From positions 1 through 64,000 of the forward strand of contig NZ_FNYL01000022.1 of assembly GCF_900109045.1 (NCBI RefSeq): 64,000 nucleotides of DNA. The letters run 5' to 3'. A program made the translations under genes and the position numbers. The stretch comes from Dyadobacter sp. SG02. Its GTDB lineage: Bacteria; Bacteroidota; Bacteroidia; Cytophagales; Spirosomataceae. Below are positions 17,299-25,513 of this stretch, piece after piece. The notes under the pieces are model-generated. The model was given only the letters and a program-made list of their open reading frames with translations. It did no database searches and was not told the DNA's origin. Within the stretch, counting starts at the first letter, position 1. Each line of letters opens with the position of its first letter.

Positions 17299-18513
17299 TT
17301 ATTTCAAAGTCGCTACCGCGTCTTTGATACGCTTTACCGCTTCTTCCAGTGCTTCATCGGCAGCGGCGGTTGAGATACGGATGCAGTTAGGCGCACCAAA
17401 ACCCGATCCTGCTACGGTCGAAACGTAAGATTTGTTCAAAATCCAGTTGGCAAAATCATCGGAATCCTTGATCAGCGTCTCGCCGTCCGATTTTCCGAAA
17501 TAATAGCTCACATCGGGGAATGCGTAGAACGCGCCTTGTGGTACATTCACCTTGAAACCCGGAATGTCTTTCAGCAAGCCTACCACGAGGTCACGACGAC
17601 GGTGGTATGCTTTCGCCATTTCGATAGAAGGCTCTTTCGGACCGTTGAATGCTGCCGTAGCCGCTTTCTGCGCGATGGAGTTCGTTCCCGAGGTAACCTG
17701 TCCTTGCAATTTTTCAACGCCGTCTGCGATCCATTTCGCTGCCGCGATGAAACCGATCCGCCAGCCTGTCATCGCGTAACCTTTCGCAACACCGTTCACA
17801 GTGATCACGCGGTCTTTCAATGCAGGGATAGAACCAATGCTGAAATGGCCTTCCTCGGTAAAGTTGATATATTCGTAGATTTCGTCGGCCAGTACATAAA
17901 CACCTTCATGTTTTTCGAGTACCGCCGCAATCTCTCTCAATTCTTTTTCTGAATAAACAGCGCCTGTCGGGTTGTTCGGCGAAGCGTACATCACCACTTT
18001 CGTACGTGGCGTGATAGCAGCTTCCAATTGTGCGGCAGTTACTTTGAAATCATTTTCAAACGCACCGTCTACAACCACCGACTTTCCTTCCGCCAGTTTC
18101 ACCATTTCGGAATAGCTCACCCAGTAAGGAGCGAAAATCACTACTTCGTCGCCCGGATTGACCAGAACCTGGATCACGTTCGCGAGTGAATGCTTGGCAC
18201 CGGTCGAAACCACGATATTTTCGGGTTTCCAATCTATATTATTGTCGCGCTTTAACTTATCAGCAATAGCCTTTCGCAGATCAGGATAACCTGCTACGGG
18301 GGAATAACCGTGAAAACCATCGTCGATGGCTTTTTTAGCGGCCTCGCAAATGTGTGCGGGCGTCTTGAAGTCTGGCTCTCCAACACTCAGACTGATCACT
18401 TTATGGCCTTGTGCGGCCAGTTCACGGGCCATTTTGGTCATCGCCAGCGTCGAAGATTCTTCGAGGGCATTGATGCGGTCGGCCAATTGAGTTTGCTCTG
18501 CTACTGCGGACAT
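17299..18513 (-). CDS. Aspartate aminotransferase family (class I PLP-dependent)
   Basis: The 404-residue protein has the full class I aminotransferase core: ISLSVGEPDFKTP, GYSPVAGYPDLRKAI, SPNNPTGAVYSEKELREI, LADEIYEYINF with Asp210, and the PLP lysine Lys244 in NGVAKGYAMTGWRIGF. A late CIRISTA holds the substrate-carboxylate Arg. It most resembles the subgroup I-gamma aspartate/prephenate aminotransferases (AspC/AspB type) and would move the amino group of aspartate or glutamate in the cytoplasm. An exact TAnnTTTG box lies 58 bp upstream and a terminator follows, so it is a single-gene unit. Confidence 0.93.
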   Translation of the reverse strand: MSAVAEQTQLADRINALEESSTLAMTKMARELAAQGHKVISLSVGEPDFKTPAHICEAAKKAIDDGFHGYSPVAGYPDLRKAIADKLKRDNNIDWKPENIVVSTGAKHSLANVIQVLVNPGDEVVIFAPYWVSYSEMVKLAEGKSVVVDGAFENDFKVTAAQLEAAITPRTKVVMYASPNNPTGAVYSEKELREIAAVLEKHEGVYVLADEIYEYINFTEEGHFSIGSIPALKDRVITVNGVAKGYAMTGWRIGFIAAAKWIADGVEKLQGQVTSGTNSIAQKAATAAFNGPKEPSIEMAKAYHRRRDLVVGLLKDIPGFKVNVPQGAFYAFPDVSYYFGKSDGETLIKDSDDFANWILNKSYVSTVAGSGFGAPNCIRISTAAADEALEEAVKRIKDAVATLK

Positions 18514-18570
18514 TGCAACGTTTTAATTAAGTTAAAGAAGGTACTGCGAACTGTATCAACAAATTGCCCG

Positions 18571-18578
18571 CAAAGGTA
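18571..18578 (-). promoter_or_regulatory. Predicted -7 promoter box of the aminotransferase gene
   Basis: On the minus strand the sequence is TACCTTTG, an exact TAnnTTTG match, embedded in CCCGTACCTTTGCGGGC. It lies about 58 bp before the ATG. The flanking CCCG/CGGG forms a small dyad around the box. Confidence 0.55.
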
Positions 18579-18695
18579 CGGGTTTTTTAGAAGTTGTATT
18601 GTATTATGTCAAGAAAGATTTAATGGCAATGCATCATTTACCAGACGGCAAGCCATATGTGCTTGAAATAGCGGAGCCAACAACGATATTTGTCC

Positions 18696-20222
18696 ATGGA
18701 CACACCAGTTACCATCGAAGAAATCCTATTCCTGGCCAACGTGCCGGAAAAACTGCACACCGACTTCCTGCGCGTCGCGAACGGCTTGCACGAGCGCGCG
18801 AAATACCCGAAAGAGAAGGTGTTGCTCATGCTCGTCAAAATGCTGAACGACCCGAAGAAATATGCCTATTCGAAAAATAAGCTTACGAATCTGGCCAAAA
18901 CGGTTCATGATCTTAAAAAAGCCGGTACTGAAATTTCCCTGACCGACGACGCCAGGGAACTGCTTGTCAATGAGGAAGCTGTATTGACTTTGGAAGAAAA
19001 AGAGCCCCAAAAGAAGAACACATTCAACCTCCGCGAAGACAAGCCGCATTACGCGGTTTTCGGTAAAGAACACATCGAAGAAGGCGCATTGTTGCAAATG
19101 GAGACTGCCGTTAGTTTACCCATATCGGTCGCTGGCGCATTAATGCCTGACGCGCACCAAGGGTACGGATTACCCATCGGCGGCGTACTCGCCACGGAAG
19201 CCGACAAAGTAATTCCCTACGCCGTAGGTGTCGATATTGCCTGCCGCATGTGCATGTCGGTTTTCGATATTCCCACCGATTATCTCAAACGCGAGCCGCA
19301 TTTCCTGAAAAAGATCCTGACCGAAAACACCAAATTCGGTATGGGCGGCGAAACTGCCCGAAAATACGACGAAAGCATTATGGACGCACCCGAATGGGAA
19401 GCTACTAAAACCATTCGCTCATTGAAAGACAAAGCTTACCGGCAGCTGGGCACGTCGGGCACCGGTAATCATTTTGTAGAATGGGGAGTTGTAGAAGTAT
19501 TTGAAAACGATCCGTTTCTGAATTTACCCAAAGGCGAATACCTGTCGTTGCTCTCCCATTCCGGCTCCCGCGGTTTCGGCGGAAACATCGCCAATTACTA
19601 TTCCAAACTGGCCATGCAAAAGACGGTACTGCCCAAACAAGCCGCCCATCTCGCCTGGCTCGACCTTAATACCGAAGAAGGCCAGGAATACTGGATCGCG
19701 ATGAACCTCGCCGGAGATTACGCCTCGGCTAACCACCACGAAATCCACAACAAAATGGCGAGATCGCTGGGTGAAAAGCCATTAAAAATCATCGAAAACC
19801 ACCACAATTTCGCCTGGAAAGAGCAATTAGCAGACGGACGCGAAGTGATGGTCCACCGCAAAGGCGCCACGCCCGCCGGCTCCGACGAACTCGGCATTAT
19901 CCCTGGCTCGATGAGCCAGCCGGGGTATGTCATCCGAGGTAAAGCCAATGCAGAATCAATAAATTCCGCCTCCCACGGCGCAGGGCGCGTCATGTCTCGC
20001 ACGAAGGCATTCACTACCACTACACGAAGCCAGATGAACAGGATTTTGCAAGACAATGGTATTCAACTTATTGGCGGCGACCTGGACGAATCGCCGATGG
20101 TTTACAAGAATATCGAGGATGTGATCGCCGCGCAGACGGAATTAGTGACAGTACTGGCGAAGTTCTCGCCTAAGATTGTGCGGATGGCGGATGCTAACCG
20201 GAAGGAAGGGAGGGAGGATTGA
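18696..20222 (+). CDS. rtcB: RNA-splicing ligase RtcB
   Basis: From the ATG at 18696 the protein is 508 residues. RtcB joins RNA ends with 2',3'-cyclic phosphate and 5'-OH using GTP and manganese. Visible motifs are DAHQGYGLPIGGV, VGVDIACRMCMS with the metal-binding Asp and Cys, GTSGTGNHFVEWG, SHSGSRGFG, HRKGATPAG and SASHGAGRVMSR, whose His (about 427) is the guanylylated residue. The N-terminal 100 residues are an extra helical region seen in a subset of bacterial RtcB. No RtcA or RtcR is nearby. Cytoplasmic role in RNA repair is inferred from the family. Confidence 0.96.
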   Translation: MDTPVTIEEILFLANVPEKLHTDFLRVANGLHERAKYPKEKVLLMLVKMLNDPKKYAYSKNKLTNLAKTVHDLKKAGTEISLTDDARELLVNEEAVLTLEEKEPQKKNTFNLREDKPHYAVFGKEHIEEGALLQMETAVSLPISVAGALMPDAHQGYGLPIGGVLATEADKVIPYAVGVDIACRMCMSVFDIPTDYLKREPHFLKKILTENTKFGMGGETARKYDESIMDAPEWEATKTIRSLKDKAYRQLGTSGTGNHFVEWGVVEVFENDPFLNLPKGEYLSLLSHSGSRGFGGNIANYYSKLAMQKTVLPKQAAHLAWLDLNTEEGQEYWIAMNLAGDYASANHHEIHNKMARSLGEKPLKIIENHHNFAWKEQLADGREVMVHRKGATPAGSDELGIIPGSMSQPGYVIRGKANAESINSASHGAGRVMSRTKAFTTTTRSQMNRILQDNGIQLIGGDLDESPMVYKNIEDVIAAQTELVTVLAKFSPKIVRMADANRKEGRED

Positions 20223-20258
20223 GGGAATTATTTGTTAACTTTCATAAAAATAATTGTC

Positions 20259-20474
20259 ATGACTGCGCTTAGACTAGTTGAAACACCAAAAAACGGAGAA
20301 CTGAAAATATCGTTACCGGATTCATTTAGCGATGATCCGGTGGAGGTAATCATTAGCCCGTTAGCGCAGCCTGAAATTGATGCGAAGTCAAGACTTAAAA
20401 TTGCTCAACAATACCTCGAAAGATCGAAACCAACTAATTTTGACCTTGGAGATTTGGACCCACATGAGCATTAA
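20259..20474 (+). CDS. Small antitoxin-like hypothetical protein
   Basis: The 71-residue protein (MTALRLVETPKNGELKISLP...) has the short beta-rich N-terminus seen in many small antitoxin-type proteins that bind DNA, and a charged C-terminus. It is 36 bp after rtcB on the same strand. No toxin follows on this strand: its stop codon ends one base before the 3' end of the opposite-strand antitoxin gene at 20476. It may be an orphan antitoxin or an unrelated small protein; the assignment rests only on sequence style. Confidence 0.6.
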   Translation: MTALRLVETPKNGELKISLPDSFSDDPVEVIISPLAQPEIDAKSRLKIAQQYLERSKPTNFDLGDLDPHEH

Positions 20475-20475
20475 A

Positions 20476-20685
20476 TTATTCGATTCCCAACTGAGCCTTC
20501 ACGTCTTCCAGGCTGTGCCAGGTTTTGGTCTCCTCTTTAATCTTGATAGCTGTCAAATAGTCCGAAAGGTCTTCCAGATTTTCAAATTCTGAAAGTTCGC
20601 TTAGCAATGCTTCGTACTCGCTAATTGGTAAGAGAGCAAACTTCGGCTTGCCGTCTTCCTCTATAATTTGTGCGTTCAGGTTCAT
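20476..20685 (-). CDS. Antitoxin of a RelE/ParE-type pair
   Basis: The 69-residue acidic protein begins MNLNAQIIEEDGKPKFALLP and continues ISEYEALLSELSEFENLED, the pattern of Phd/YefM-like antitoxins (beta strand, then EYEALL helix, then acidic tail). Its ATG shares one base with the stop codon of the toxin gene (TGATG), so the toxin is translated first. That toxin-first order is the reverse of most type II pairs. It should neutralise the 20685-20942 product and probably help autoregulate the pair. Confidence 0.8.
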   Translation of the reverse strand: MNLNAQIIEEDGKPKFALLPISEYEALLSELSEFENLEDLSDYLTAIKIKEETKTWHSLEDVKAQLGIE

Positions 20686-20942
20686 CAGTATATTTCTTTT
20701 CTATGCCCTACATCAATCACTTCTACAACTTCAAAATCTACATATTTGTTAAAGAGAACCCTATAATTGCCTACTCTTAGACGATATACTGCACGCGGAT
20801 GATTTTGAAGGCATTTTACATTCCTCTTCAAATGAGGAAATTCTGCCAGTTCTTCAAGCTGCGCAATTATGTTTTCGGCGTCCCGTTTAGGGATAGATTT
20901 CAGGCTTTTCAAAGCCCGGTCTGCAAAGATCAGTCTGTACAT
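20685..20942 (-). CDS. RelE/ParE family toxin
   Basis: The 85-residue basic protein (MYRLIFADRALKSLKSIP...) has the RelE/ParE fold signature: early LIFADRALKSLKSIPKRDAENI helices, then RAVYRLRVGNYRVLFNKY and a final VIDVGHRKEIY. The YRLRVGNYRV core with the terminal HRKEIY is typical of ribosome-dependent mRNA interferases, so RNA cleavage is more likely than gyrase poisoning. It overlaps the antitoxin gene by one base. It starts 28 bp after the outer-membrane protein gene on the same strand, so it may be read from that promoter. Confidence 0.87.
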   Translation of the reverse strand: MYRLIFADRALKSLKSIPKRDAENIIAQLEELAEFPHLKRNVKCLQNHPRAVYRLRVGNYRVLFNKYVDFEVVEVIDVGHRKEIY

Positions 20943-20970
20943 CTGGAAGCATAGTGTGTTTTCTATAAAG

Positions 20971-22218
20971 TTAAAACACCTCCCCCAAATTCACAAACAA
21001 CCCCCGAGAACCGTCCATACCGAATCCATAATCGATAGCGATGTTTGCTCCGGAGGTTTTATTCACTTTAATACGAATGCCTAACCCTCCCGCAGGAGCG
21101 ATCTTGCGGAAGCTCTTCGACGGCCAATCCGAAACACTTTGCGCATTCGCGAAGATAACACCGCCGAAAAGGCCATTTTTGGTGAATGCGAAGCGGTATT
21201 CGGATTCGAAATAGAGCAGATTGGTACCGCGAAAACGCCCCTGAATGTAACCGCGGCCGATGTTGTTGGTCGGGTCCCAGCCGGTGGCGGGCAGGTCAAG
21301 GTAGGGAGGTTTGCCGACGGTGAGCCAGTTGTAGTTCCAGAATGCGAGGGTGTTCTGGCTACCCTGGGGAAAATTGAAATAACGGCGAACGTCGATAACG
21401 ACTGCTTGCCAGCTATTGGTGCTGCCCAGCGACTTCATATTCGGCCGGAACTGAACATTGGAATAAAACCCTTTCAGCGGGTTAATGGAATTCGTACGAC
21501 TGTCGTAAGCGACGGTTACCAGTGGCCCGACCGAAGATGATTTATTACCCAATCCATAATCTTTTATATCCTGGTTCAGCTTCTCTTCCTTATCAGATTG
21601 CATGATTTGCCACCTTTTATCATAAGCAAATCCCAACCCGACAAAAAACGATTTGCCTATTCTTTTCAAAACCGTCTGGTGCGACCGCAAATGCTTGTAT
21701 TTCAAATTAGTAGCATCTCTGATTTTAGAATCCATGCCCAACCCGTAAGTATCCTGAGGGTATTTGAAAAACCGCCAGTCGACGACAAAGTTGTAGTCGT
21801 TATGCCGCGTCCAGATGTTGGCCTGGACGGGAATGGTCATCTGCTTGTATTCTGTGTAAATGAAATTGGTGGTAATACTCGAAATATTGGTCGTTTTCGG
21901 GTTGCTCGTGTAGAAAGCGATGTTCGCATTGAGCGAGCCCGTTAGCCCGGACGAGAGCGTATACCCACCCGCGGGGACGAGCGAAAAGATCGGCTTGCCC
22001 GATTTGATTTTGGGAACACGCACCGAGTCCGACTTGTCCTTAGATTTCCACCTTCTGAGAACATCGATCAGGTCTTTTTGCATCACCTTTTGGGCGGAGT
22101 CGGCGGTGGCGACCGTGTCCTGACGGGCTACTTGCCCGATAGTTACAAACCTTCCTGCCTGCAAACCATTCACGGTCAGCACGATAAGTGCGGTTAGTAT
22201 GGTCAAAATCTTGATCAC
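20971..22218 (-). CDS. Outer-membrane beta-barrel protein (BamA/D15 surface-antigen-like)
   Basis: A GTG at 22218 is chosen as start: it gives a good signal peptide (MIKILTILTALIVLTVNGLQA), whereas the longer frame runs back into the icd terminator. The 415-residue protein ends in Phe and is built of alternating barrel strands. Landmarks are VGPLVTVAYDSRTNSINPLKGFY, FRGTNLLYFESEYRFAF and GGLGIRIKVNKTSGANIAIDYGFG, the pattern of the Omp85 C-terminal barrel without POTRA domains. Likely location is the outer membrane; the transported substrate is unknown. The toxin/antitoxin pair follows closely on the same strand. Confidence 0.82.
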   Translation of the reverse strand: MIKILTILTALIVLTVNGLQAGRFVTIGQVARQDTVATADSAQKVMQKDLIDVLRRWKSKDKSDSVRVPKIKSGKPIFSLVPAGGYTLSSGLTGSLNANIAFYTSNPKTTNISSITTNFIYTEYKQMTIPVQANIWTRHNDYNFVVDWRFFKYPQDTYGLGMDSKIRDATNLKYKHLRSHQTVLKRIGKSFFVGLGFAYDKRWQIMQSDKEEKLNQDIKDYGLGNKSSSVGPLVTVAYDSRTNSINPLKGFYSNVQFRPNMKSLGSTNSWQAVVIDVRRYFNFPQGSQNTLAFWNYNWLTVGKPPYLDLPATGWDPTNNIGRGYIQGRFRGTNLLYFESEYRFAFTKNGLFGGVIFANAQSVSDWPSKSFRKIAPAGGLGIRIKVNKTSGANIAIDYGFGMDGSRGLFVNLGEVF

Positions 22219-22273
22219 CAGGTCGGGTTTGTTAAGCGCGTTCCCAGTAATATATAATAAAATAGTACCCGCC

Positions 22274-22313
22274 ACAAAAAAAGCCACCGGCTTCTTGCGA
22301 AACCGATGGCTTT
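22274..22313 (-). terminator. Terminator of icd
   Basis: An 11-bp stem with one mismatch (AAAGCCACCGG / CCGATGGCTTT) lies about 20 bp past the icd stop. Read on the minus strand it ends in seven Ts. Confidence 0.8.
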
Positions 22314-22332
22314 GTACCACTAAATGTGGATA

Positions 22333-23544
22333 TTATGCTAATGCAGCTTTCAAATTGGTATCGATAGCTTCCAGGAACTCTTCTGTGTACAGGTAGTGCT
22401 CACCGTGTTTCACATCGTTTCCGTGTAGGCCGATTGCCAAATCTTTGGTCATTTGTCCACCTTCCACAGTTTCGATACATACTTTTTCCAAAGCATTAGC
22501 GAAATCGATCAGCGGCTGGTTGTTGTCCAATTTGCCACGGAACGCCAGACCGCGTGTCCATGCGAAGATGGAAGCGATTGGGTTAGTGGAAGTTGGCTTG
22601 CCTTTCTGATGCTCGCGGTAGTGACGGGTTACTGTTCCGTGCGCTGCCTCAGCTTCCATTACTTTGCCGTCTGGCGTAACCAGAGTTGAGGTCATCAGAC
22701 CCAGTGAACCGAAACCTTGTGCAACGGTATCCGACTGAACGTCACCATCATAGTTTTTACAAGCCCATACGAAGTTACCTTCCCATTTCAATGCGGAAGC
22801 AACCATGTCGTCGATCAAACGGTGCTCGTAATGTACTTTTCCCTGGTATTCGGTTTCGTATATTTCCTGGAAAATATCCTTGAAACGACCGTCATATTTT
22901 TTAAGGATCGTGTTTTTGGTCGAAAGGTAGAGAGGCCATCCTTTGTCCAAAGCCACGTTGAAGCACGAGCGTGCAAAACCGCGGATCGACTCGTCGATGT
23001 TGTACATCGCCATCGCTACACCGGCACCTTTGTATTGGTACACTTCATGCTCGATCACTTGTCCGTCTTCGCCTTCGAATTTGATCGTCAGTTTACCTTT
23101 TCCTGGAACTACGAAGTCCGTAGCGCGGTATTGGTCACCGAATGCGTGGCGTCCTACGATAATTGGCGCCGTCCAGTTGGTAACCAGGCGAGGCACGTTT
23201 TGCATGACGATCGGCTCACGGAACACAGTACCATCGAGGATGTTACGAATGGTTCCGTTAGGCGATTTCCACATTTGTTTCAGGTTGAATTCTTTTACGC
23301 GGTCTTCATCAGGAGTGATTGTAGCGCATTTGATACCTACGCCGTATTCTTTGATAGCGTTAGCGGCATCAATAGTCACCTGGTCGTTGGTCTCGTCGCG
23401 GTATTCGATACCCAGATCGTAGTATTTGATGTCTACGTCGATGTAAGGGAGGATCAGTTTTTCCTTGATAAATTTCCAGATGATGCGGGTCATTTCATCG
23501 CCATCCAGTTCTACGACGGGATTGTCAACTTTAATTTTGCTCAT
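22333..23544 (-). CDS. icd: NADP-dependent isocitrate dehydrogenase
   Basis: The 403-residue protein matches the homodimeric, eukaryote-like NADP-IDH type rather than the E. coli type: MSKIKVDNPVVELDGDEMTRIIWKFIK at the start, then KCATITPDEDRVKEF, MWKSPNGTIRNILDGTVFREPI, and EAAHGTVTRHYREHQKGKPTSTNPIASIFAW. The conserved Asp and Arg residues bind isocitrate and metal. It oxidises isocitrate to 2-oxoglutarate in the citric acid cycle and supplies NADPH. It has its own terminator and a near-consensus promoter box, so it is a single-gene unit. Confidence 0.96.
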   Translation of the reverse strand: MSKIKVDNPVVELDGDEMTRIIWKFIKEKLILPYIDVDIKYYDLGIEYRDETNDQVTIDAANAIKEYGVGIKCATITPDEDRVKEFNLKQMWKSPNGTIRNILDGTVFREPIVMQNVPRLVTNWTAPIIVGRHAFGDQYRATDFVVPGKGKLTIKFEGEDGQVIEHEVYQYKGAGVAMAMYNIDESIRGFARSCFNVALDKGWPLYLSTKNTILKKYDGRFKDIFQEIYETEYQGKVHYEHRLIDDMVASALKWEGNFVWACKNYDGDVQSDTVAQGFGSLGLMTSTLVTPDGKVMEAEAAHGTVTRHYREHQKGKPTSTNPIASIFAWTRGLAFRGKLDNNQPLIDFANALEKVCIETVEGGQMTKDLAIGLHGNDVKHGEHYLYTEEFLEAIDTNLKAALA

Positions 23545-23588
23545 GTCTTAAATTCTATACAATAGTTAAAGATTTTGAAATCAGACCG

Positions 23589-23596
23589 TGAAAGTA
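23589..23596 (-). promoter_or_regulatory. Possible -7 box of icd
   Basis: The minus strand reads TACTTTCA, which matches TAnnTTTG at six of eight positions counting the two free ones. It lies about 45 bp upstream of the ATG. Confidence 0.3.
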
Positions 23597-23660
23597 CGAA
23601 CAATAGAATAAAAAGGCGAAATTTCCTCCGATTACATCCCCAAAAAGACAACATTACCCG

Positions 23661-24245
23661 ATGAAAAAGGCCGCACTGCGCAAGGAATTTTTACAAAAAA
23701 GAAAAGGGGCCGACGAGCGGTGGCTGATCGAAAAAAATGCCCTGATCGCGCAGAATCTTGAAAAATATCTTCATCTGAATGCGTTTCAAACCCTGCATAC
23801 TTTCCTGCCACAACTTAATGCCCGGGAGGTGGATACGTTCGGCATTATGGATATGTTAAGAAAATCCTTTCCGGCCATGCGCATAGCCGCGCCCTACATT
23901 ATCCCCGGTACGCGGGAAATGGAGCATTTCCTAATGACACCCTTCACGCACCTGGTCATGAACCAATGGCGTATTCCCGAGCCTGATCCGACCACTTCGG
24001 AGAAAATTTTGCCCGAAGAAACCGATATCGTACTTGTGCCGCTCCTTGCGTTTGACCGCAAAGGTTACCGCGTGGGGTACGGTGGTGGTTATTACGACCG
24101 GTTTCTGCCCCAAACCCGACCCGATTGCATTAAAATGGGCCTTTCGCTATTTGAAAAAGTGGATGAAATAGAGGATATCGATGCATTCGACATTGCGCTC
24201 GACGCATGCATTACGCCCGAACACATATACGATTTCGGAATCTGA
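23661..24245 (+). CDS. 5-formyltetrahydrofolate cyclo-ligase
   Basis: The 194-residue protein has the family N-terminus (KAALRKEFLQKRKG, substrate and ATP contacts) and the C-terminal signature DIVLVPLLAFDRKGYRVGYGGGYYDRFL. It converts 5-formyl-THF to 5,10-methenyl-THF with ATP, salvaging folate in the cytoplasm. Length is normal. It is divergent from icd, with 116 bp between start codons, and about 200 bp ahead of asd. Confidence 0.93.
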   Translation: MKKAALRKEFLQKRKGADERWLIEKNALIAQNLEKYLHLNAFQTLHTFLPQLNAREVDTFGIMDMLRKSFPAMRIAAPYIIPGTREMEHFLMTPFTHLVMNQWRIPEPDPTTSEKILPEETDIVLVPLLAFDRKGYRVGYGGGYYDRFLPQTRPDCIKMGLSLFEKVDEIEDIDAFDIALDACITPEHIYDFGI

Positions 24246-24319
24246 CACGTAAAAATTGGAATACTGAAAAGCCTATTAAACAGCTCTGAAATATCGACTT
24301 TGCCCGTTCCTTCCTGAAT

Positions 24320-24333
24320 TTTAATGCATTAAA
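24320..24333. promoter_or_regulatory. 14-bp palindrome upstream of the asd promoter
   Basis: TTTAATGCATTAAA is a perfect palindrome centred about 45 bp upstream of the asd -7 box, a common place for an activator site. The binding protein, if any, is unknown. Confidence 0.35.
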
Positions 24334-24367
24334 CAGGCAAATTTTCCTATCATTCTAAAAAACTGCG

Positions 24368-24375
24368 TAAATTTG
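24368..24375 (+). promoter_or_regulatory. Predicted -7 promoter box of asd
   Basis: TAAATTTG matches TAnnTTTG exactly, 79 bp before the asd ATG. It leaves an untranslated leader of roughly 70 bases. Confidence 0.45.
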
Positions 24376-24453
24376 CGGCACTTTTCGCGAGGCGGCGCAG
24401 GCCACTGGCAAAGAGTAAATCATATTCTATCCATTTTTAATCTTAATGCAAGA

Positions 24454-25464
24454 ATGAAAATCGCAGTAGTAGGCGCTACCGGTTTGGTGGGCGGCGAAAT
24501 CCTCAAAGTGCTCGAAGAGCGTAATTTCCCGGTGACGGAGCTTTTGGCCGTCGCATCTGAAAGGTCTGTTGGTAAGGAAGTTACATTCAAGGGTAAACAG
24601 ATAAAGGTGATCGGCTTCGAGGATGCGATTGCTGCCAAACCGGAGATCGCGATCTTCTCGGCCGGCGGCGGTACTTCACTCGCTCTTGCACCGAAATTCG
24701 CGGAAGCAGGCATTACCGTGGTGGATAACTCTTCGGCTTGGCGTATGGACCCGACCAAAAAATTGGTGGTTCCGGAAATCAATGCAGGTGAATTGACGAA
24801 AGAAGACAAAATCATTGCAAACCCGAACTGCTCTACCATTCAAATGGTGGTGGTGCTGAACCCGTTGCACAAAAAATATAAAATTAAGCGTGTGGTTGTT
24901 TCCACTTATCAGTCGGTAACCGGAACCGGTAAGGCTGCCGTGGATCAGTTGTTCTCGGAGCGTGCCGGCGATCACAGCAAAGGCAAAGTATACCCGCACC
25001 AGATCGACCTGAACGTGCTTCCGCACATCGATGTGTTCCTCGATAACGGTTATACCAAAGAGGAAATGAAGATGACGAACGAGACGAAGAAGATCATGAG
25101 CGACGACAGCATTGCGGTAACTGCTACAACTGTTCGTATCCCAACGATCGGCGGTCACTCCGAGGCTGTTAACATCGAGTTCGAAAATGAATACGACCTG
25201 GACGAAGTTCGCCAGATCCTGAGCGAAACCGAAGGCGTGATCGTACAGGACGATCCGAAAAATGCATTGTACCCCATGCCGTTGACGGCTCATGGCAAAG
25301 ACGAAACTTTCGTAGGCCGTATCCGTCGTGACGAATCTCAGCCTAAAACACTGAATCTCTGGATCGTAGCGGACAACTTGCGCAAAGGAGCTGCGACCAA
25401 TGCAGTTCAGATTGCCGAATTCCTGGCGAAACACGAATTGGTTGGCGTCGCCGCGGAAGCCTAG
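24454..25464 (+). CDS. asd: Aspartate-semialdehyde dehydrogenase
   Basis: From the ATG at 24454 the 336-residue protein starts with the NADP-binding MKIAVVGATGLVGGEILKVL; upstream in-frame codons would add 27 unrelated residues. The catalytic Cys126 is in ANPNCSTIQM, and the substrate His is in IGGHSEAVNIEF. It reduces aspartyl phosphate to aspartate semialdehyde for lysine, threonine, methionine and diaminopimelate synthesis. The gene ends against a 49-nt perfect palindrome shared with the converging nuoD gene. Confidence 0.95.
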   Translation: MKIAVVGATGLVGGEILKVLEERNFPVTELLAVASERSVGKEVTFKGKQIKVIGFEDAIAAKPEIAIFSAGGGTSLALAPKFAEAGITVVDNSSAWRMDPTKKLVVPEINAGELTKEDKIIANPNCSTIQMVVVLNPLHKKYKIKRVVVSTYQSVTGTGKAAVDQLFSERAGDHSKGKVYPHQIDLNVLPHIDVFLDNGYTKEEMKMTNETKKIMSDDSIAVTATTVRIPTIGGHSEAVNIEFENEYDLDEVRQILSETEGVIVQDDPKNALYPMPLTAHGKDETFVGRIRRDESQPKTLNLWIVADNLRKGAATNAVQIAEFLAKHELVGVAAEA

Positions 25465-25513
25465 TAATTAAAAATGAAAAGAGCCGCGACGCGGCTCTTT
25501 TCATTTTTAATTA
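25465..25513. terminator. 49-nt perfect palindrome: bidirectional terminator asd/nuoD
   Basis: Two 24-base arms (25465-25488 and 25490-25513) are exact reverse complements around a single A at 25489. The core is GAGCCGCG-A-CGCGGCTC, flanked by A/T runs that give a T tract in both directions. It begins at the base after the asd TAG and its last three bases are the nuoD stop codon. It therefore fills the whole gap between the convergent genes. Confidence 0.92.
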
